Assembly: GCA_963575745.1 (NCBI GenBank)
Contig: CAUYUJ010014549.1
Span: 1,045,720 to 1,109,719 of the forward strand
Direction of reading: 5' to 3'
Length of the DNA: 64,000 nucleotides
Origin: Prorocentrum cordatum
Lineage: Eukaryota; Sar; Dinophyceae; Prorocentrales; Prorocentraceae
Shown piece by piece: positions 30,729 through 42,568 of this stretch. The notes under the pieces were generated by a model that was not told the origin of the DNA, made no database searches, and saw nothing but the letters and a program-made list of their open reading frames with translations. The number at the start of each line of letters is the position of its first letter. Positions within the stretch are counted from its first letter, which is position 1. The position numbers and the translations under genes are program-made.

Positions 30729-31812
30729 GTGGGCGCGTCGCTCCCCCCTTGCTTTCTCCAGCTGTTGCACGCATGCTAATGTCTTCTTCGCTTCGGTATC
30801 CATGTGTCGACGGCCGTGCGCGTCGCAATGACCCATGCATTGTCGTAGTGGCGCTCATGGCTTGTATAGCAGGGGTCGATGTGGCTACCGACGTAAGTTC
30901 CTGCTCGTGACATGCACTTCGGGCCCGCTGTTGTCGTCGTTGCAATGTGATTGCGCAAGCGTCCAGCTCGCGCGCAGGGGGGTGGGCGTCACCGTCACAT
31001 TGCGCGTCTTGTTCACAATTGGCCGTGCCAGCTTGCGCTGATTGCACCCATCCCCAATCTGCATCACACCCGTAGTCTGCAGCATCGTTCTGATACTTTT
31101 CATGGGCTTAGTGTCTGACGTGTTGGTGTCGGATATGTTTGCATGGTTCAGCTTCGCGCGCGCTATGTCTTCCGCACTCGGCGCGCGTGTGTCTTGTGTT
31201 TGTTTGCGCGCATGCGCGCGCATTGTTCGGTGTTATTGTTCAGCCATTGCGTGCGTGCAGAAGCTCGTGGTCGCCATGGCTGCGGGTTAGGTGGATCTTG
31301 CGACGCGCGCGGCGCACCGCTGGTTTAAATTACGCCGCCCCCTATTGAACCTTGCATGGGTGCGCAGTGCATTCTGGTTGGTATCGCTGTGGCATGCGTA
31401 TTCCTACTAGTGGCCATGCCACCCTTCGTCAGAGCGTTCGCCCCGCACTGCGCAGGCCTTAATCTCGCAGCAATTGCGTGCGATGTGATGTGTTCGGCAC
31501 GTTCCATTCCATGCCCTGTATGTCGGGTGTTTTTGCTGATCGTCTACGCTCGCTCCTGCCATTCATTCAACGCGTGCCCCACATTCGCGCGCGCGTACGC
31601 ATGTTTCGCACGCGCGCAAATTTGGCACGGCAGTTTCCCGCAGGAGGATGGGGCCGCCCGCGTGCATACGGCCAGGGCGTCGCGTTTGCTGCTCGTGAGT
31701 GGGGTGTGCTCGAGCGACATCGTGCAATGCGTGTGTGTGCGGGATGTGGGGATGCGTCTCACCATTGCGTTGCATGCGATGCCACTTGTTCGCTTCCCGC
31801 GCGCCCTCGCAG
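30729..31812 (+). other. gene A intron 1 (GT-AG), 7-base repeat at junctions
   Basis: Exon 1 ends CGG before GTGGGCGCG, and exon 2 opens GTGGGCGAG after CCTCGCAG. GTGGGCG is identical at both junctions. Phase 0 to phase 0. The joined peptide reads TSKR-VGEPKPTCKGVKR. No other gene seen inside. Confidence 0.75.
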
Positions 31813-32952
31813 GTGGGCGAGCCAAAGCCGACTTGCAAGGGGGTCAAGAGGCAGTTCGCGGGGACTCGGCCGCAGCGGACGGGAGGAGGAGGAGCGTGGC
31901 GGGCATGGGTGCACGTGAAAGCTTCGGGTTCCAGGGGGCTTCCTGATATTGCAGCCATTGCGGCGGCGTACCAGACAGCCAAGGCTGCGAACTCACCAGA
32001 ATATTTGGAGGTCCTGCCGCTCGGGCAGGCAGGGGCTGCATCGGCGAGGGTCCAGCGAGAGATCGGCGGCGCGAAAGCTCGTGCCTTTGGGAAGCCCGTT
32101 AGGCTGGTTCTCCAGAAGTCCCAGGCCGCCGCCAGGCGGGAAAAGTGCAAACGTGCCCTTGGCCAGAACTTGTCCGACTATATAGGGGACGTTCTTAAGT
32201 TGAAGATAGAAGACATGGCCGAGGGAGTGAAGGTTGCCAGGGGGATTGGGAGGCTGAGGTTGGAACATGAGTCTAAGGAGACACGGGAGGACCAGCTTGC
32301 TCTGACACAGTTTGCTTCAAATGCTGGGGCAGTTGCAGTTGACACCTTGATGGCTCATGTACCGAACCTTGTCAGTGATGAGATTGTGCCAGTCCCTTCA
32401 GAGGCAGGCCCGCTACTTGTGATGCAGTCTAATCCAGTGCCGCTGGCAACAGATGCATGTGCGTGGATGGAGGCGTCGCTCGGCCATGACGTTGGCACTT
32501 GGCTGGAAAAACAGTGGTCGTCCAGGCATGCAACGATACTTGATACAGGGGCTGAGCCAGTCCACACAAGCATCCCTCTGTGTAGAGAGCGGCGCTGGTG
32601 CACGTGCACGGACAAAGGGAAGCTGTCCTGGTCAATGAAAAACAAATTTTTGAGGGAGATGAAGCTTTGCTTTGCCCCGCGGCCCAGGGGGTTCAAAGAC
32701 GTTTTGCAGGAGGGTGGAGCTGTTGCCAAACTCGTTGGGTATAAGGCTGCAGAGGTTGACCCTGCGGAGTCAGGATGGGCCGCCGTGTCAGCCCGCATGC
32801 AGGCCCAGCAAGTAGATACAGTCATGTTCGTGCACATAGGTTCGATGCTCTTCAACCCCTATGAGCCGACGTACCAGAGGATGATGCCCATACCTTGCCC
32901 GTGGGTTTCCATGGAGGCCAGTTCGCTCGCGACTGGCAGGCTGTGGCTGAAG
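31813..32952 (+). CDS. gene A exon 2: HMG-box-like and unassigned region
   Basis: 380 codons, open from the acceptor to AAG at 32952. The start reads VGEPKPTCKGVKRQF. Around residues 25-65 of the exon, AWRAWVHVKASGSRGLPDIA followed by AYQTAKAANSPEY has the aromatic and basic spacing of an HMG-box-like DNA-binding helix bundle (weak resemblance). A lysine-rich helical part (KCKRALGQNLSDYIGDVLKL) follows, then a Cys/His-containing segment (PLCRERRWCTCTDKGK) and the end SMEASSLATGRLWLK. I do not recognise a named family for the whole. The chosen end uses a GC donor (AAG|GCGCTG). Beyond it the frame enters pyrimidine-rich intron sequence encoding SPSPPPP, which marks where coding stops. Confidence 0.75.
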
Positions 32953-33464
32953 GCGCTGCAGCGTTGCCATACTCTCTCTTTCCAAAGTCCTGGCTCCCAA
33001 TCGTCTTCCTCCCTCCTCTACTCCCTGCTCCCCCAATCCCCCTCGCAGTTTCTCTTCCTCCATTTTCTTTCTCCTTCTCCTCCCCCTCCTCTTCCTCCTC
33101 TCCCTCCCTGCCGCCGTCCTCCGCCGCCTCTCCCGCCTCCGCCTCCTCTCCACTGCGCGCTGAACTAAACAGCGAGTGCTGTAAGGGTCCAACTTGTGTC
33201 GCGACATTGCGTCGCACCAGAGTGGCTGCGAGTTTGTTGTTGTATATTCTGGCCTTTGCGGCCTCCCCGTCGTCCCCAAATGGTCGCGATTTTCCCACTG
33301 TCGGCACCAGATGGCCCAATGCGCCCCCATGGTGGCGCCAGCATTGCCATGCAGAAAAAAACGAAACAACCGATGATTGTCGGGCCAAGCGGGCCCGAAG
33401 ATGGCCCAGGATGGCACCGATCGCCCCTCTCCCCCCAGCGAGCCTCGAGAGGGCCGTGGGCCGT

Positions 33465-33695
33465 GCCGTGCTGTGCTGTGCAGCGCCTTGCTGTGGCGCG
33501 ACCAGTTTATTAAGTGTGGTGCAATTACAGTGCCGTGCCGCGCGTATTGTGCTGTGCTCGCGCGCCGCGCCGTGCCGTGACGCGCCTTATTCCCGCGCCG
33601 TGCCCTCGCGCTGTTCACGCCCGCGCGCCGCGCCTTGCCGCGCCCAGTTCCCGCGCCGCGCCGCGCGCGGCACGCGCGGCGCGGCAGTGTATACA
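33465..33695 (+). repeat. GCCGTGCCGCGC minisatellite, copy 1 of 3
   Basis: Degenerate CCGTGCCGCGC/GCGCGCCGCGCC units. The same composition and wording recur at 44285-44460 and 51105-51840, all inside the giant element and none outside it. Confidence 0.8.
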
Positions 33696-34969
33696 CGACA
33701 TGCCGTGGTTCAAGCGAGGAAACATGTCATGGTACAGAAATCGCACCATACTCTTGCGAGCCTTAGCGCTTGTTCTTTCGTAGTTGCGGGCATTAAAGAT
33801 ATGTACTTTGGTTTCCCCGACCCCTGACGATGTCATATTCATGTTATGTTTGACCGTGTTGATGCTTTCTTGGGTCGTTTCGAGGCCAGCCTCGGCCTCA
33901 TTGGAGCGCTCGTGTGCGGCATGGGGTTTTCTTCGGGCGTTCCTCAGCCGTTCCGCGGCTTGCTGATAAAAAGGCCAAGGTTTCACAATCTGCGCCAAAC
34001 GCGCCCCTTTTATGTGGTATCACCATGTATGTTTTCGCGCAGCGCTGATGTTAATCGTAGAATGTCGCGGCGTAGGCGATGTGAAATACGAACGAAATAC
34101 TACAGCACAGTGCAGAAACAAACTGCGTTTACTAAGCGCGCGGCGCCAGCTCCAAAACTCAGAACCCAATGCCAACCATGGCGCTCAATTGAGGGCCATT
34201 GCGGGGTCGCGGAACGAGAGCGCGGCGACGCCATGGGTGAATTCACAACAACTGCTCGATATAGTCTCGCCTCGCTATTAGCACGGCCACCGCCGAACAA
34301 GAGAGGCGGGTATATATAGGAGCGTAGAATGTGGCGCGGGGGCGACAACTGGCTGAGGTTGGCCGCCTTGTTTCTTCGCGTACGCGGGCCCCGCGCTGCC
34401 ACCAGCGCATTTGGTTTTATTCTGGTGCGGGCGCGCGGCGGGGTGGTATCGCAATTTGGTTTTCACTGAGCCGGGCTCTTGGCGCAGCGTTGCCGCCGCT
34501 TCGCCCCCGAGCAGCCAGATTCGGACGTCGCCCGCGCCCTGGGTGATCGCCAAACACCCGACCTCGGACACCCAAACATACCATCCCGCGCCGCGGCGAG
34601 ATGCCGCGGCCACGACGGCGCCGACGACGACGGCGACAATGACGAACAGGACGAACGATGACTGCGCCCGCCCCCTCCCCGCAGTGCCTTAGGCATTGGC
34701 AGCATTCCTCCACTCATAACTTGTTTTTTGTCGCCATCAACGCGGAATCATGTTCCCCTTCTCTCCTCCCCCTCCTCACTCTCCGCCGCGCGCCTTCTTC
34801 ATCAAGGTCGCATGTCGCGGGCGGAGCGAGCGCCCCCCCGCGCGCGAACACCCGCTCGCAGTTTCGAGAGCCGCGCGGGCTCGCGACGCGCTGTTTGGCT
34901 GGGGTTCGGCCGAAGTCGGAGCCAGTCGCGTCTCGCTGCGCGCGCGTTGTCAAGGATTACGCATGTTGG

Positions 34970-35175
34970 CGCGTCGTCGCCATCGCAATCGCCGCCGTCG
35001 CCGTCATCGCCGTCGTTGCCGTCGCCGCCGCCGCCGCCGCCGTCGTCGCCGATGTTGCCGTCATCGTCGTCGCCGTCGCCGTCGCCGCCGCCGTCGTCGT
35101 CGTCGTCGCCGCCGTCGTCGCCGTCGACGTCGCCATCGCAATCGCCGCAGCCGTCGCCGTCGCCGACAACGGGGG
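34970..35175 (+). repeat. (CGCCGT)n microsatellite
   Basis: GCCGTC/GTCGCC triplets without indels longer than a codon. Confidence 0.9.
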
Positions 35176-36509
35176 CGACGAGCCATTCGACGGCACCGAC
35201 ACGGTCGCCGCCGACAGGCGCGCGGCGCGCCGCGACGGCGGCGCGCGGCATCGGAGATTGCCCCGACAAGTCCATCTGCCGCCGAATAAGATGACCACAG
35301 CGGGGTTCGAAGCTCTCGCGTGGGCGGCTGACAGCAATCGTGCGCTTCGCAGAGGCGGGCGCGGGCCATCTGGCGTCGGGCTGGGGCGCGCCCAGTGGCC
35401 GTTGGGCAGCGGGCGAAGATGGCGGCTTTGCATGAATTGAAGGCCGCGCGGTCGATTGGCCCCCGTGCATTTCGGCGCGCGCCATTGGCCCCGACAAAGC
35501 GGCCGCCATATTCTTCAACGCGGCCAAGAAGATCTGGCTGGGGCATGCCAAGGCGCCGACGCGCTCGGCGCGGGCCCTCGCAGGTGGCGGCGCCGACGCC
35601 CGACGTGCGCGCGCACCAGCCAATTCATGTTTTGCGCCGCGTCCAGCCGTCGGCGCGGGGATGCCGCGGAGGCGACTGGAGCCGTACTTCTGGTTCACGC
35701 GCGGGCTCGATTGGGCGGCGCTGGCGCGGGCGCGTCGGGCTTGTGCCTATGGGCGTTCGCGGGCGCGGCGTTCACGTCGGAGCAGCGCAGTCGTGGAATC
35801 CGAGATGCGCAATGCGCCCGCGGCGGCGCGGCGCCGCCGATTTGTTAATGCACGTTTGTTATGGCAGGGGCTGCAGCCGCCGTAGCGGGGCCAATGCGCG
35901 CTTCATTTTCCCGAACCGCCCCCATCCCATAGTTGCACCCCCCCTTCATCACTTTCCCTCACCCTTTCTCACGCCTCCCCTCCCCCTCACCCTTTTCCCC
36001 TCATCCCTCCCTGCGCCCCTCCCCCATCCCCCATCCCCCTCCCCCACCCCCGCGCACCGTTCCGCTCTAGCCGATCCCCCCTTATCCTCCCCCCTCCGCC
36101 CCCGCGCCTCTGATGGCCCTGCCACATTTTCCGCGCCACTCGCGCATATGTCGTTTCCACGCGGCGGCAACAGCGGCCGCGCCGCCGCGCGCGGCGCGGG
36201 CTGGGCCCAGACGGCGGCTGGTCACCAGGTCATGCGGTGCAGCTACGATTCCCGCGCGCTCCGCGGTGGCTGAGCCCAGACTGGGTGTGCGACCAAGTTG
36301 GCCGCGATCTTCCAGTGGCGCCAGGGTTTGAGCGCGCTGAGTGGCGCGGGCGCACGCGGCGACACGCCTGATCATGTTCGCGCCGTTTTCATTTTCGTTG
36401 CGTTTCGCGCCCGCGCCGCAGTCGCGATGGGCAGGGGGCCATCGGCCGCGGGCGCGGTGGCGTCGCAGCATCGCCTTGCGGGTGCAAGCGCGGGCCGCGG
36501 CGCCGAGGC

Positions 36510-37130
36510 ACTCAGGGCGCGATCACCGCCGTCCTGCTTCAGGGGCTTCCGCCGCGAGCTCCGCGTGAAGACCTACTGTACTTCATCGGTGCCCACGTGG
36601 AAGCGGGGCGTCGACTGCGTCGCCCTGCCAAGGGACTGGAGCACTCGCTCGACGCGGCCAGTGAATTGATGCGATTGGGGATCAGCGGCGAGCTCCCGCA
36701 TGCAATGGGGAGGTTTTTGAGGAGGGCGCTGCCGATGTGGAGTTCACGTGCGACGATCACCGAAAATCGGCGGGCAATCGCGGGGCGCCCCGACCTGGGG
36801 GCAGGGCGCGCCCGAGATCAAGGCGTTCAAGGACGATATTTACAGTGGCGCGATTGCCGAGCGCGACGCGGATACCAGGCATTTGCATTTGCTCTGGAAG
36901 GCAATCCGAAAGGAGCCTTGGTGTGCCCTCTGTTCAGCGAGCTTCTGGATGGCAGCCCAACGCCGCGGCCGCCCCCGACGACGGCGCATGGCGAGTATTG
37001 CGGGCAACGAAAGACGCTCGCGATCCCGCGCGGTTGCTGGCCCAGTTCGTCAGCAGCGACAGCGCTGAGGCCGAAGTGGCGGGAACGGCATGCTACTGCT
37101 GCATTCTTCGGCATTTACAGTTACGAACAC
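36510..37130 (+). pseudogene. coding-like island with shifted frames
   Basis: Successive frames give sensible peptides: EDLLYFIGAHVEAGRRLRRP and ELMRLGISGELPHAMGRFLR from about 36555 to 36735, then APEIKAFKDDIYSGAIAERD and HLHLLWKAIRK in another frame (about 36815-36915). At least one frameshift is needed. No family recognised. It may be a dead gene fragment or an exon pair in an ill-defined nested gene. Confidence 0.28.
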
Positions 37131-39713
37131 GCTTTCGCCGTGGACGAGGCCAGCGCAGTGATGCAGTCGCCGCGAAGCAGCGGCTAAGTCAGTGGCAGAG
37201 CCGCGCCGATTGCGCATTTTCGCCCGACGCCGACACTTCCATGCCCGTTCGCCATAGCCCGCGGGCGCGGCCACGATGGCCCTCGCATTTCGATCATCGC
37301 GCACAGGCGGAAAGGGGTACTTTACGTCCCCGCCGCGCGCGGACTTGGCTTGCGACCTCACGGCCCGGCGCGCCGCGGGCCGCTGGCGGCGCTGGAGAGA
37401 CGGATTGCCCAGGCGTGGCTGGCGGCTCTTCCAGGCAGCGAAGGCGCCGCCCATGGCCGCGGGGCCAGCCTTGGTGGCGCGCGGCGCATATGATCTCATC
37501 GCGCGAAACCGAAAATCCTCAGCGCTTCGCGCGTCTGGACGGCACGCCCAGAGGCAATGATGGAGGTGAGGAGGGGTGGGGGGGGTGGGTGGGGGGGGGG
37601 GGGGGGGTCGGGGATGGTGGTGGTGGTGTTGGAATGGAAGCGCCGATGGAGGATGGGGGAGGAGGAGAGCCATGGCGGAAGCAGCGCGTGGCAGGGTGGG
37701 CGGATGAAAGAGGGGAGGGGGCGGAGCTCGAGGATTGGAGCGGTGCTGGGGAAGGTAGGGGAAGAGCCGACGGTGGAGGGCAAGGTTTCCGCTGGCTGTG
37801 TGCCGCGCCAAGTCCCGCGCGGTGGACTCGGGGCCCACGCGGGGCTCTCGCGGATTTCCTTTCAGTCTCTATCGCCCTCCCCCACTTCCACCCCATATGT
37901 TTCACGCCGCCGCGTTTGTGGATCTGCGGCCATTCTGCGGGCGGCGGGGCCAGTGGGTTCCAAAGCGTGGTCGATGCCTACGGCCAGGGCGGTCGCCCTC
38001 GCCCTTCCCCCGCGGCCCCCATTCACCCTCGCACCCGCGTCTCCGCCACGCCTCCAGACGTCGCCATTGAGTGGGGATGTCTTGGGCGAAGCGGCAATTT
38101 TCATATCGTTCACTTACGAGCGTGGGAAGCGCGGGAATCGGGTGCCAGTGCTAGAACGCGCAGCAACATCGCGACCCGTGATACTTTGGGCGACCTCTCC
38201 GAACGCCCACGGGGGATACACATGGGCGCGCGCGACCTGGGCGCGCGCAAAGGTTGTTCCTGTTTCTCACCCAACACTCCTCCGTGTTCATTCGTATCCT
38301 TCCGTATACATTGCGATGTTAGCATAGTTTTTTATATGTCGTCGTCGCTGTCGCCACCGCTAACGCCACCATTCAGCATCAACGTCGTTGCCTGCATCGT
38401 CATAACCGCCATCGCCCACCACATATTTTCAAGATTCATCATACCGTGGCGTTCTCGAAACCCGTCCAGAAACGTTCTGAGCGCGATTCGAGCGAACCGC
38501 TTTCCTTAGAAGATTGACAGCGTCATTTGTTTCAACATGATTCGCTGCAGGGGCCGCCGCGGGGGTCCTCTGAAAGCGCCAACCCCACGCGTAGTGCAGA
38601 GGTTTTCGGGGTACTCAATTTGGGCGGGGGCCCCTTTGGCGAGAGTCTCCCGTTCAATGCCCCGAAGGTTTCGCCAGCGAGTTCCGCGTTCCTACCTTTC
38701 GTGGATGGGAAACGAGACCGTCGTCCTGGGATACAAGGTCGCAATCATATCTCTCCATTAACTTTTGAATATGAAAAGTTTCAAATGCGCACATTTCTAA
38801 AATATGTACGAGTCGTCGTCGTCGTCGTTTTTTTTGCAGGGGCGGGGGGTACGAAATTGCTTATGTATTGCATCGGAACCACCGTGATCATTCCTATGCG
38901 TGCATATCTTTATATCATTATTATTATCCCTGGTGTGTTAATAATAACGCATACAAGGAGCGAAATGTCGGCCGATGCATACGCACGTAAAAATATTGTA
39001 AACCTTCTGGAGTTATTTTATGATAATGAGAAGCGCGTTTGGGGGCAATGCAACGTGGAATTGTATATGCAGCGATGTAGCTTCCCCCTTTAATCGTCTT
39101 TCCGTTTCCACATCGTTGCATTTATCAGTCTCTTCATCCCCCGTTGCCCTGCTCTTCCCTCCTTTGTTCCCCTTCCCTCTCTCTGGCTTCGCTCTCTCCG
39201 CCGTCATCGCTCGTGCGCCTCCACGTGGCCTTTGCCGCCTTCGTATGTTTCCCGATCTTCCTCCGCCTCCCCTGTCGCCTCCTCCCACCATTGCCTCCTC
39301 GCCTTCCCCTTTGAAGCCTTTCATTTACAACATAGAACACAAAAGAAAAAACGGAATGGCGCAGATAACAGTCATTCAACAACATCGAACAACAAATTCG
39401 CAATTGAGCGCCAGTTGCGCCCCAAACACGTTCCATGGAAAAACAATGTGTTCGCAGTTGCCACTCCCTGCTGCTGTTCAGGGTCCCCCCCCCCCCCCCC
39501 CTCTGTTATCCTCATCCTCCTCCGTCGCCGTCGTCTTCGTCGCCCTTTCCGTGCGGCCACATGCACAGAGCCCCTTTCAGCGTTCTGGAGTGTTTGTATG
39601 TTCGTCCACTTTGCGCACGTGCACACATCGTACTCACAGGAAGGATGCTAGCCTGCATGGTGCGTGCACTGCGTTGTGCCTCCTCCTCTTCATAGTATCA
39701 TATTTAATTGCAG

Positions 39714-40655
39714 GCTACGCATGAAGCTATGACTCAGAAGTCTTTGTGGCACACCATGGCAGAGTATTCAACAATATCGGTTTCTTGGTTCAGAGTTGAG
39801 GTCACCGCCGAGCGCATCCCATACCTTAGACCCGATATGATCAGCGTACTATCACTGGAAGATGGCGCTCCAGACCATCAGATATATCCAATTCGTCGCA
39901 ACCGACGTCGTAAAGCACGGGACGATGATTGTGATGATGAGGATGGAGGCGACGATGACATAGACAACATACCCCCCGATGAGGATGTGCGCATCGACGA
40001 GGGCGAGGATGGTCATGGTGAGGGTGAGGGTGGCGAGGAAGATCTTGAGTGCGTAGGTGCCCTGGAGCTGATGCCTGGTGGAGAGTACCCTGAGATTGAC
40101 GAGTGGGATGTGTTCGGCCCTGGTGCGGATTCGGATGTGGAGGACCCCGCGGAGCCCGAGCAGCCCCCCATGCCACCGCCAGAGGAACCGCCTCCAGCAC
40201 CAGGAGATGACGCACCACCGCCAGGGCCGCCACCACCACCGCCACCGCCTCCGCGTAGGGGTAATGTAGGGCACGCCGATGCGACGTGGGTGCTACCGAA
40301 CGGCACCATCAACTACTACTCCTCGAAGGAATCGTTCACAGCCGTATGCAACGCTCACACCAAGAAGGGGGTCAATTGCATATTGACCAGAACAGCTAAG
40401 CGGACTATTCGGCGCGGCCAGGTCGTTGGTAGGCCCGTAGCGTTCTTGGCCGCATGGCTTGATAAGAACCACTACCCAGATAAGTCCAACCACGTGGACC
40501 AGATGAACCAGTTCCTGCTCGACGAGCCGCTGAGGGCGGCCTGGAGGACCACGGCCGAAGGCGACCCAAATGCTCATGCTGTGCTAACTTACGAGAGGCC
40601 TAAAGATGATGATGAACCATATGAGCCTGGTGAGATTCCTGGTTACGTTACCTGA
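39714..40655 (+). CDS. gene A exon 3: acidic/proline-rich linker and Cys/His C-terminus
   Basis: 313 codons to TGA at 40653. Starts ATHEAMTQKSLWHTMAEYST directly after a TTAATTGCAG acceptor. An ATG in frame at 39729 could serve as an independent start if this is a separate gene. Residues about 68-130 are extremely acidic (DDDCDDEDGGDDDID, EGEDGHGEGEGGEEDLE), followed by a PPPEEPPPAP/PPPPPPPPP tract. The C-terminal part contains YYSSKESFTAVCNAHTKKGV, NCILTRTAKR and GRPVAFLAAWLDKNH, a C-x2-H-x5-C arrangement that looks like a small metal-binding module. The last residues are EPGEIPGYVT. Function not known. Confidence 0.72.
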   Translation, partial: ATHEAMTQKSLWHTMAEYSTISVSWFRVEVTAERIPYLRPDMISVLSLEDGAPDHQIYPIRRNRRRKARDDDCDDEDGGDDDIDNIPPDEDVRIDEGEDGHGEGEGGEEDLECVGALELMPGGEYPEIDEWDVFGPGADSDVEDPAEPEQPPMPPPEEPPPAPGDDAPPPGPPPPPPPPPRRGNVGHADATWVLPNGTINYYSSKESFTAVCNAHTKKGVNCILTRTAKRTIRRGQVVGRPVAFLAAWLDKNHYPDKSNHVDQMNQFLLDEPLRAAWRTTAEGDPNAHAVLTYERPKDDDEPYEPGEIPGYVT

Positions 40656-41274
40656 CTGGTGTCTCAGCTGGTGGTCTTACTGGCGCGAGCGGTTGGGGGG
40701 TGGGGGGCACATGCGTCAGGCAAGCCATTGTGGCATGGTGAGGCACGTGGGGTTCAGCTGGTCTTGCATCTCACCTTGTCCTTAACCGCCGTTCCCCATT
40801 CGTTGCCATGATCAGGCTTCCCCCCTGTCGCTGGCCGTCTTCCATCCTCCTCCACCCGTCGCCCTGCGCGCTCCGCTATCGGACCCTCCCCTCCATCGCC
40901 GTGCTTCTCCACCCCGTCCAGCCCTCTGCATCCTCTGTTATGCACCTCAGTGCTTTCCCAGGGGGTGCCGATCACGGAGGGGCGACGTCCTATGCAGAGG
41001 TGCGGTGGAAGGCCAGGGCGAGGGCAATGAGGGCGACGGTGAGGAGGGCGATGGGAGGAGGGATGCGGGCGACGATGGGGAGGATGGCGGGGGCGGGGGT
41101 CACCAGGGCAAGGGCGCTGAGGTAAGGAGGGGAAGGAGGTCTCTGCATTGAGAGGGGAGGCGGGACTACGTGGCGACCAACTTCCTGCAGGCGCCGCGGC
41201 AGGCACTGACTTGCTGCAGTATCTCGTTTCCGTCTGAGTGTCCAGCGGACTTTCTTCGGGATATGAAAGCAATA
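40656..41274. other. gene A 3' region, no gene seen
   Basis: Purine-rich GAGGGCGA(C/T)G words (41000-41130) of the type seen around other cargo ORFs (42230, 43000, 54770). No coding signal. Confidence 0.4.
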
Positions 41275-41612
41275 GGAAAGTAACTCCAAAAGTGTACCCA
41301 GTCCCCCCGTCGAGGCGCTCCAAAGTAACTCATGCGTTTGAGAGTGGGTCTGGAAGTAGGTTTGCGTCGCAAGGTCAGGTTCAAAGTGGCTCGAAAGTGA
41401 CTCCAGAGTGAGTCGGAAGTGACTCTGGGATGCCATCGGGCGCATCGCATTGCATGCATTGCGTGGTCGAGTGCCCCCCAAAAGTAACTCCGAAGTTGGT
41501 CCAGGGTAACTCCAAAGTAACTCAAAAGTGACTCCAAAGTAACTCAAAAGTGACTCCAAAGTAACTCCAAAGTAACTCAAAAGTGACTCCAAAGTTACTC
41601 TGGAGTGACCCT
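41275..41612 (+). repeat. mid-element array of AAAGTRACTC motifs
   Basis: About 14 copies of AAAGTAACTC or AAAGTGACTC, loosely spaced at 41277-41425 and packed every 11-12 bases at 41475-41605. The half-site AGTAACT matches each arm of the terminal palindrome AGTAACTTTAAAGTTACT. Could be a transposase-binding array. Confidence 0.8.
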
Positions 41613-42568
41613 GCATCGATCATCCACGTCATTTGAGTATGCAGTACACAAGAGGGGCGTGCCCGAAATTTTCCTAAGTACCCCCCCCCCCCCCCCGAGG
41701 CCGGTTTTGAGCATGTGATGTTTTTTGTTTTCCGACCCCCTTACTTTGGCAACGGGGCCCTCTCGCTCGCATGGGCGATCAGTCGGGCTCGGACGTGTGC
41801 GTTGTTTATACGTAGGACCGTGCTTCTGCGATTTAATTGTATGAGGACGAGAGGGGGGGCGGCAGGGCGTCGGCAACAAGGGGGGGGGTGCGTGACTTCG
41901 GAAAGGGGGCTTGCCGAGAGGGGCGTCGCCGCCATTATTTTTGATGTGGCTGCATTCCAGTTGTAAGTTGTGCGGTTGCGTGGCCCGCTCATGGTCCTTG
42001 CCCCCCACTTGCCGCCGCCGCCCCTGCCCCATTCGCGACCCGACGTCCTATCGCGCCTGTGTCCTCGCAGCTGCCGCCCGCTGATCCGCGGCGTCGGCGC
42101 GACGATGGTCGGCGGTTGCGTTGTTGGGGGTTGTGGAGGGGGGAGGGATTGCGATGGGAGAGGTCCTCGAGGGGGCTGTGGAGGGGTCTTGACCCATGGA
42201 CGCGACGGGCGCCAAGCCGCTGCGAGTGCGACGACGGGGGCCATGACTGCGATAAGGAGGAGGATGAGGATGGGGAGGGCTCGGGGCGTGCAGGGCCATG
42301 TGGATATGGGGACATCTGCAAGTGTGATCATGGTGGGATGAGGGGGGGGGGGAAGGGATGGTGACGACGAGAGCGCCGAGGGCGATAGGGGCCGACAACG
42401 GTTGCACTCATCATCGGTTGTCAATGCTCGCCAACGCCGTGCCGCTGCGTTGCGCCTCAAGCAGCGCACTTGGGCGGTTCTACCACCGAGCGTCCCCCAA
42501 TACTCTACCACGACAGTGGTTCCAGTCTCCAGCCCGTTGCCTTCTCCCAAAGTTTCGGGTTGCGCGCG
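41613..42568. other. no gene seen
   Basis: A poly-C run at 41681 and GGAGG-rich stretches at 42100-42360. No coding signal until the small ORF. Confidence 0.4.

Larger units (their letters stand above)
32953..39713 (+). other. gene A intron 2 (GC-AG), 6.8 kb
   Basis: Donor AAG|GCGCTG, acceptor AATTGCAG|GCTACG, both phase 0, with AGGC repeated at the junctions. It contains a pyrimidine tract (33000-33160), a GCCGTGCC minisatellite (33465-33695), a CGCCGT microsatellite (34970-35175), a coding-like island (36510-37130) and long G or C runs. No complete gene seen. Confidence 0.6.

Noticed and set aside
32953-33168. Extension of gene A exon 2 to the TAA near 33168
   Set aside because: The extra 70 residues are pyrimidine-tract Ser/Pro/Leu sequence typical of introns here. 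The AAG|GC donor joins in phase with exon 3.
34802-35698. 298-codon minus-strand ORF inside gene A intron 2
   Set aside because: Poly-Asp/Gly part comes from the CGCCGT microsatellite and the rest is Ala/Arg/Pro-rich shadow sequence.
42435-42462. Possible relict leader upstream of the small ORF (CCGTGCCG...CTCAAG)
   Set aside because: The two ends resemble the leader, but the spacing is wrong and the middle does not match.
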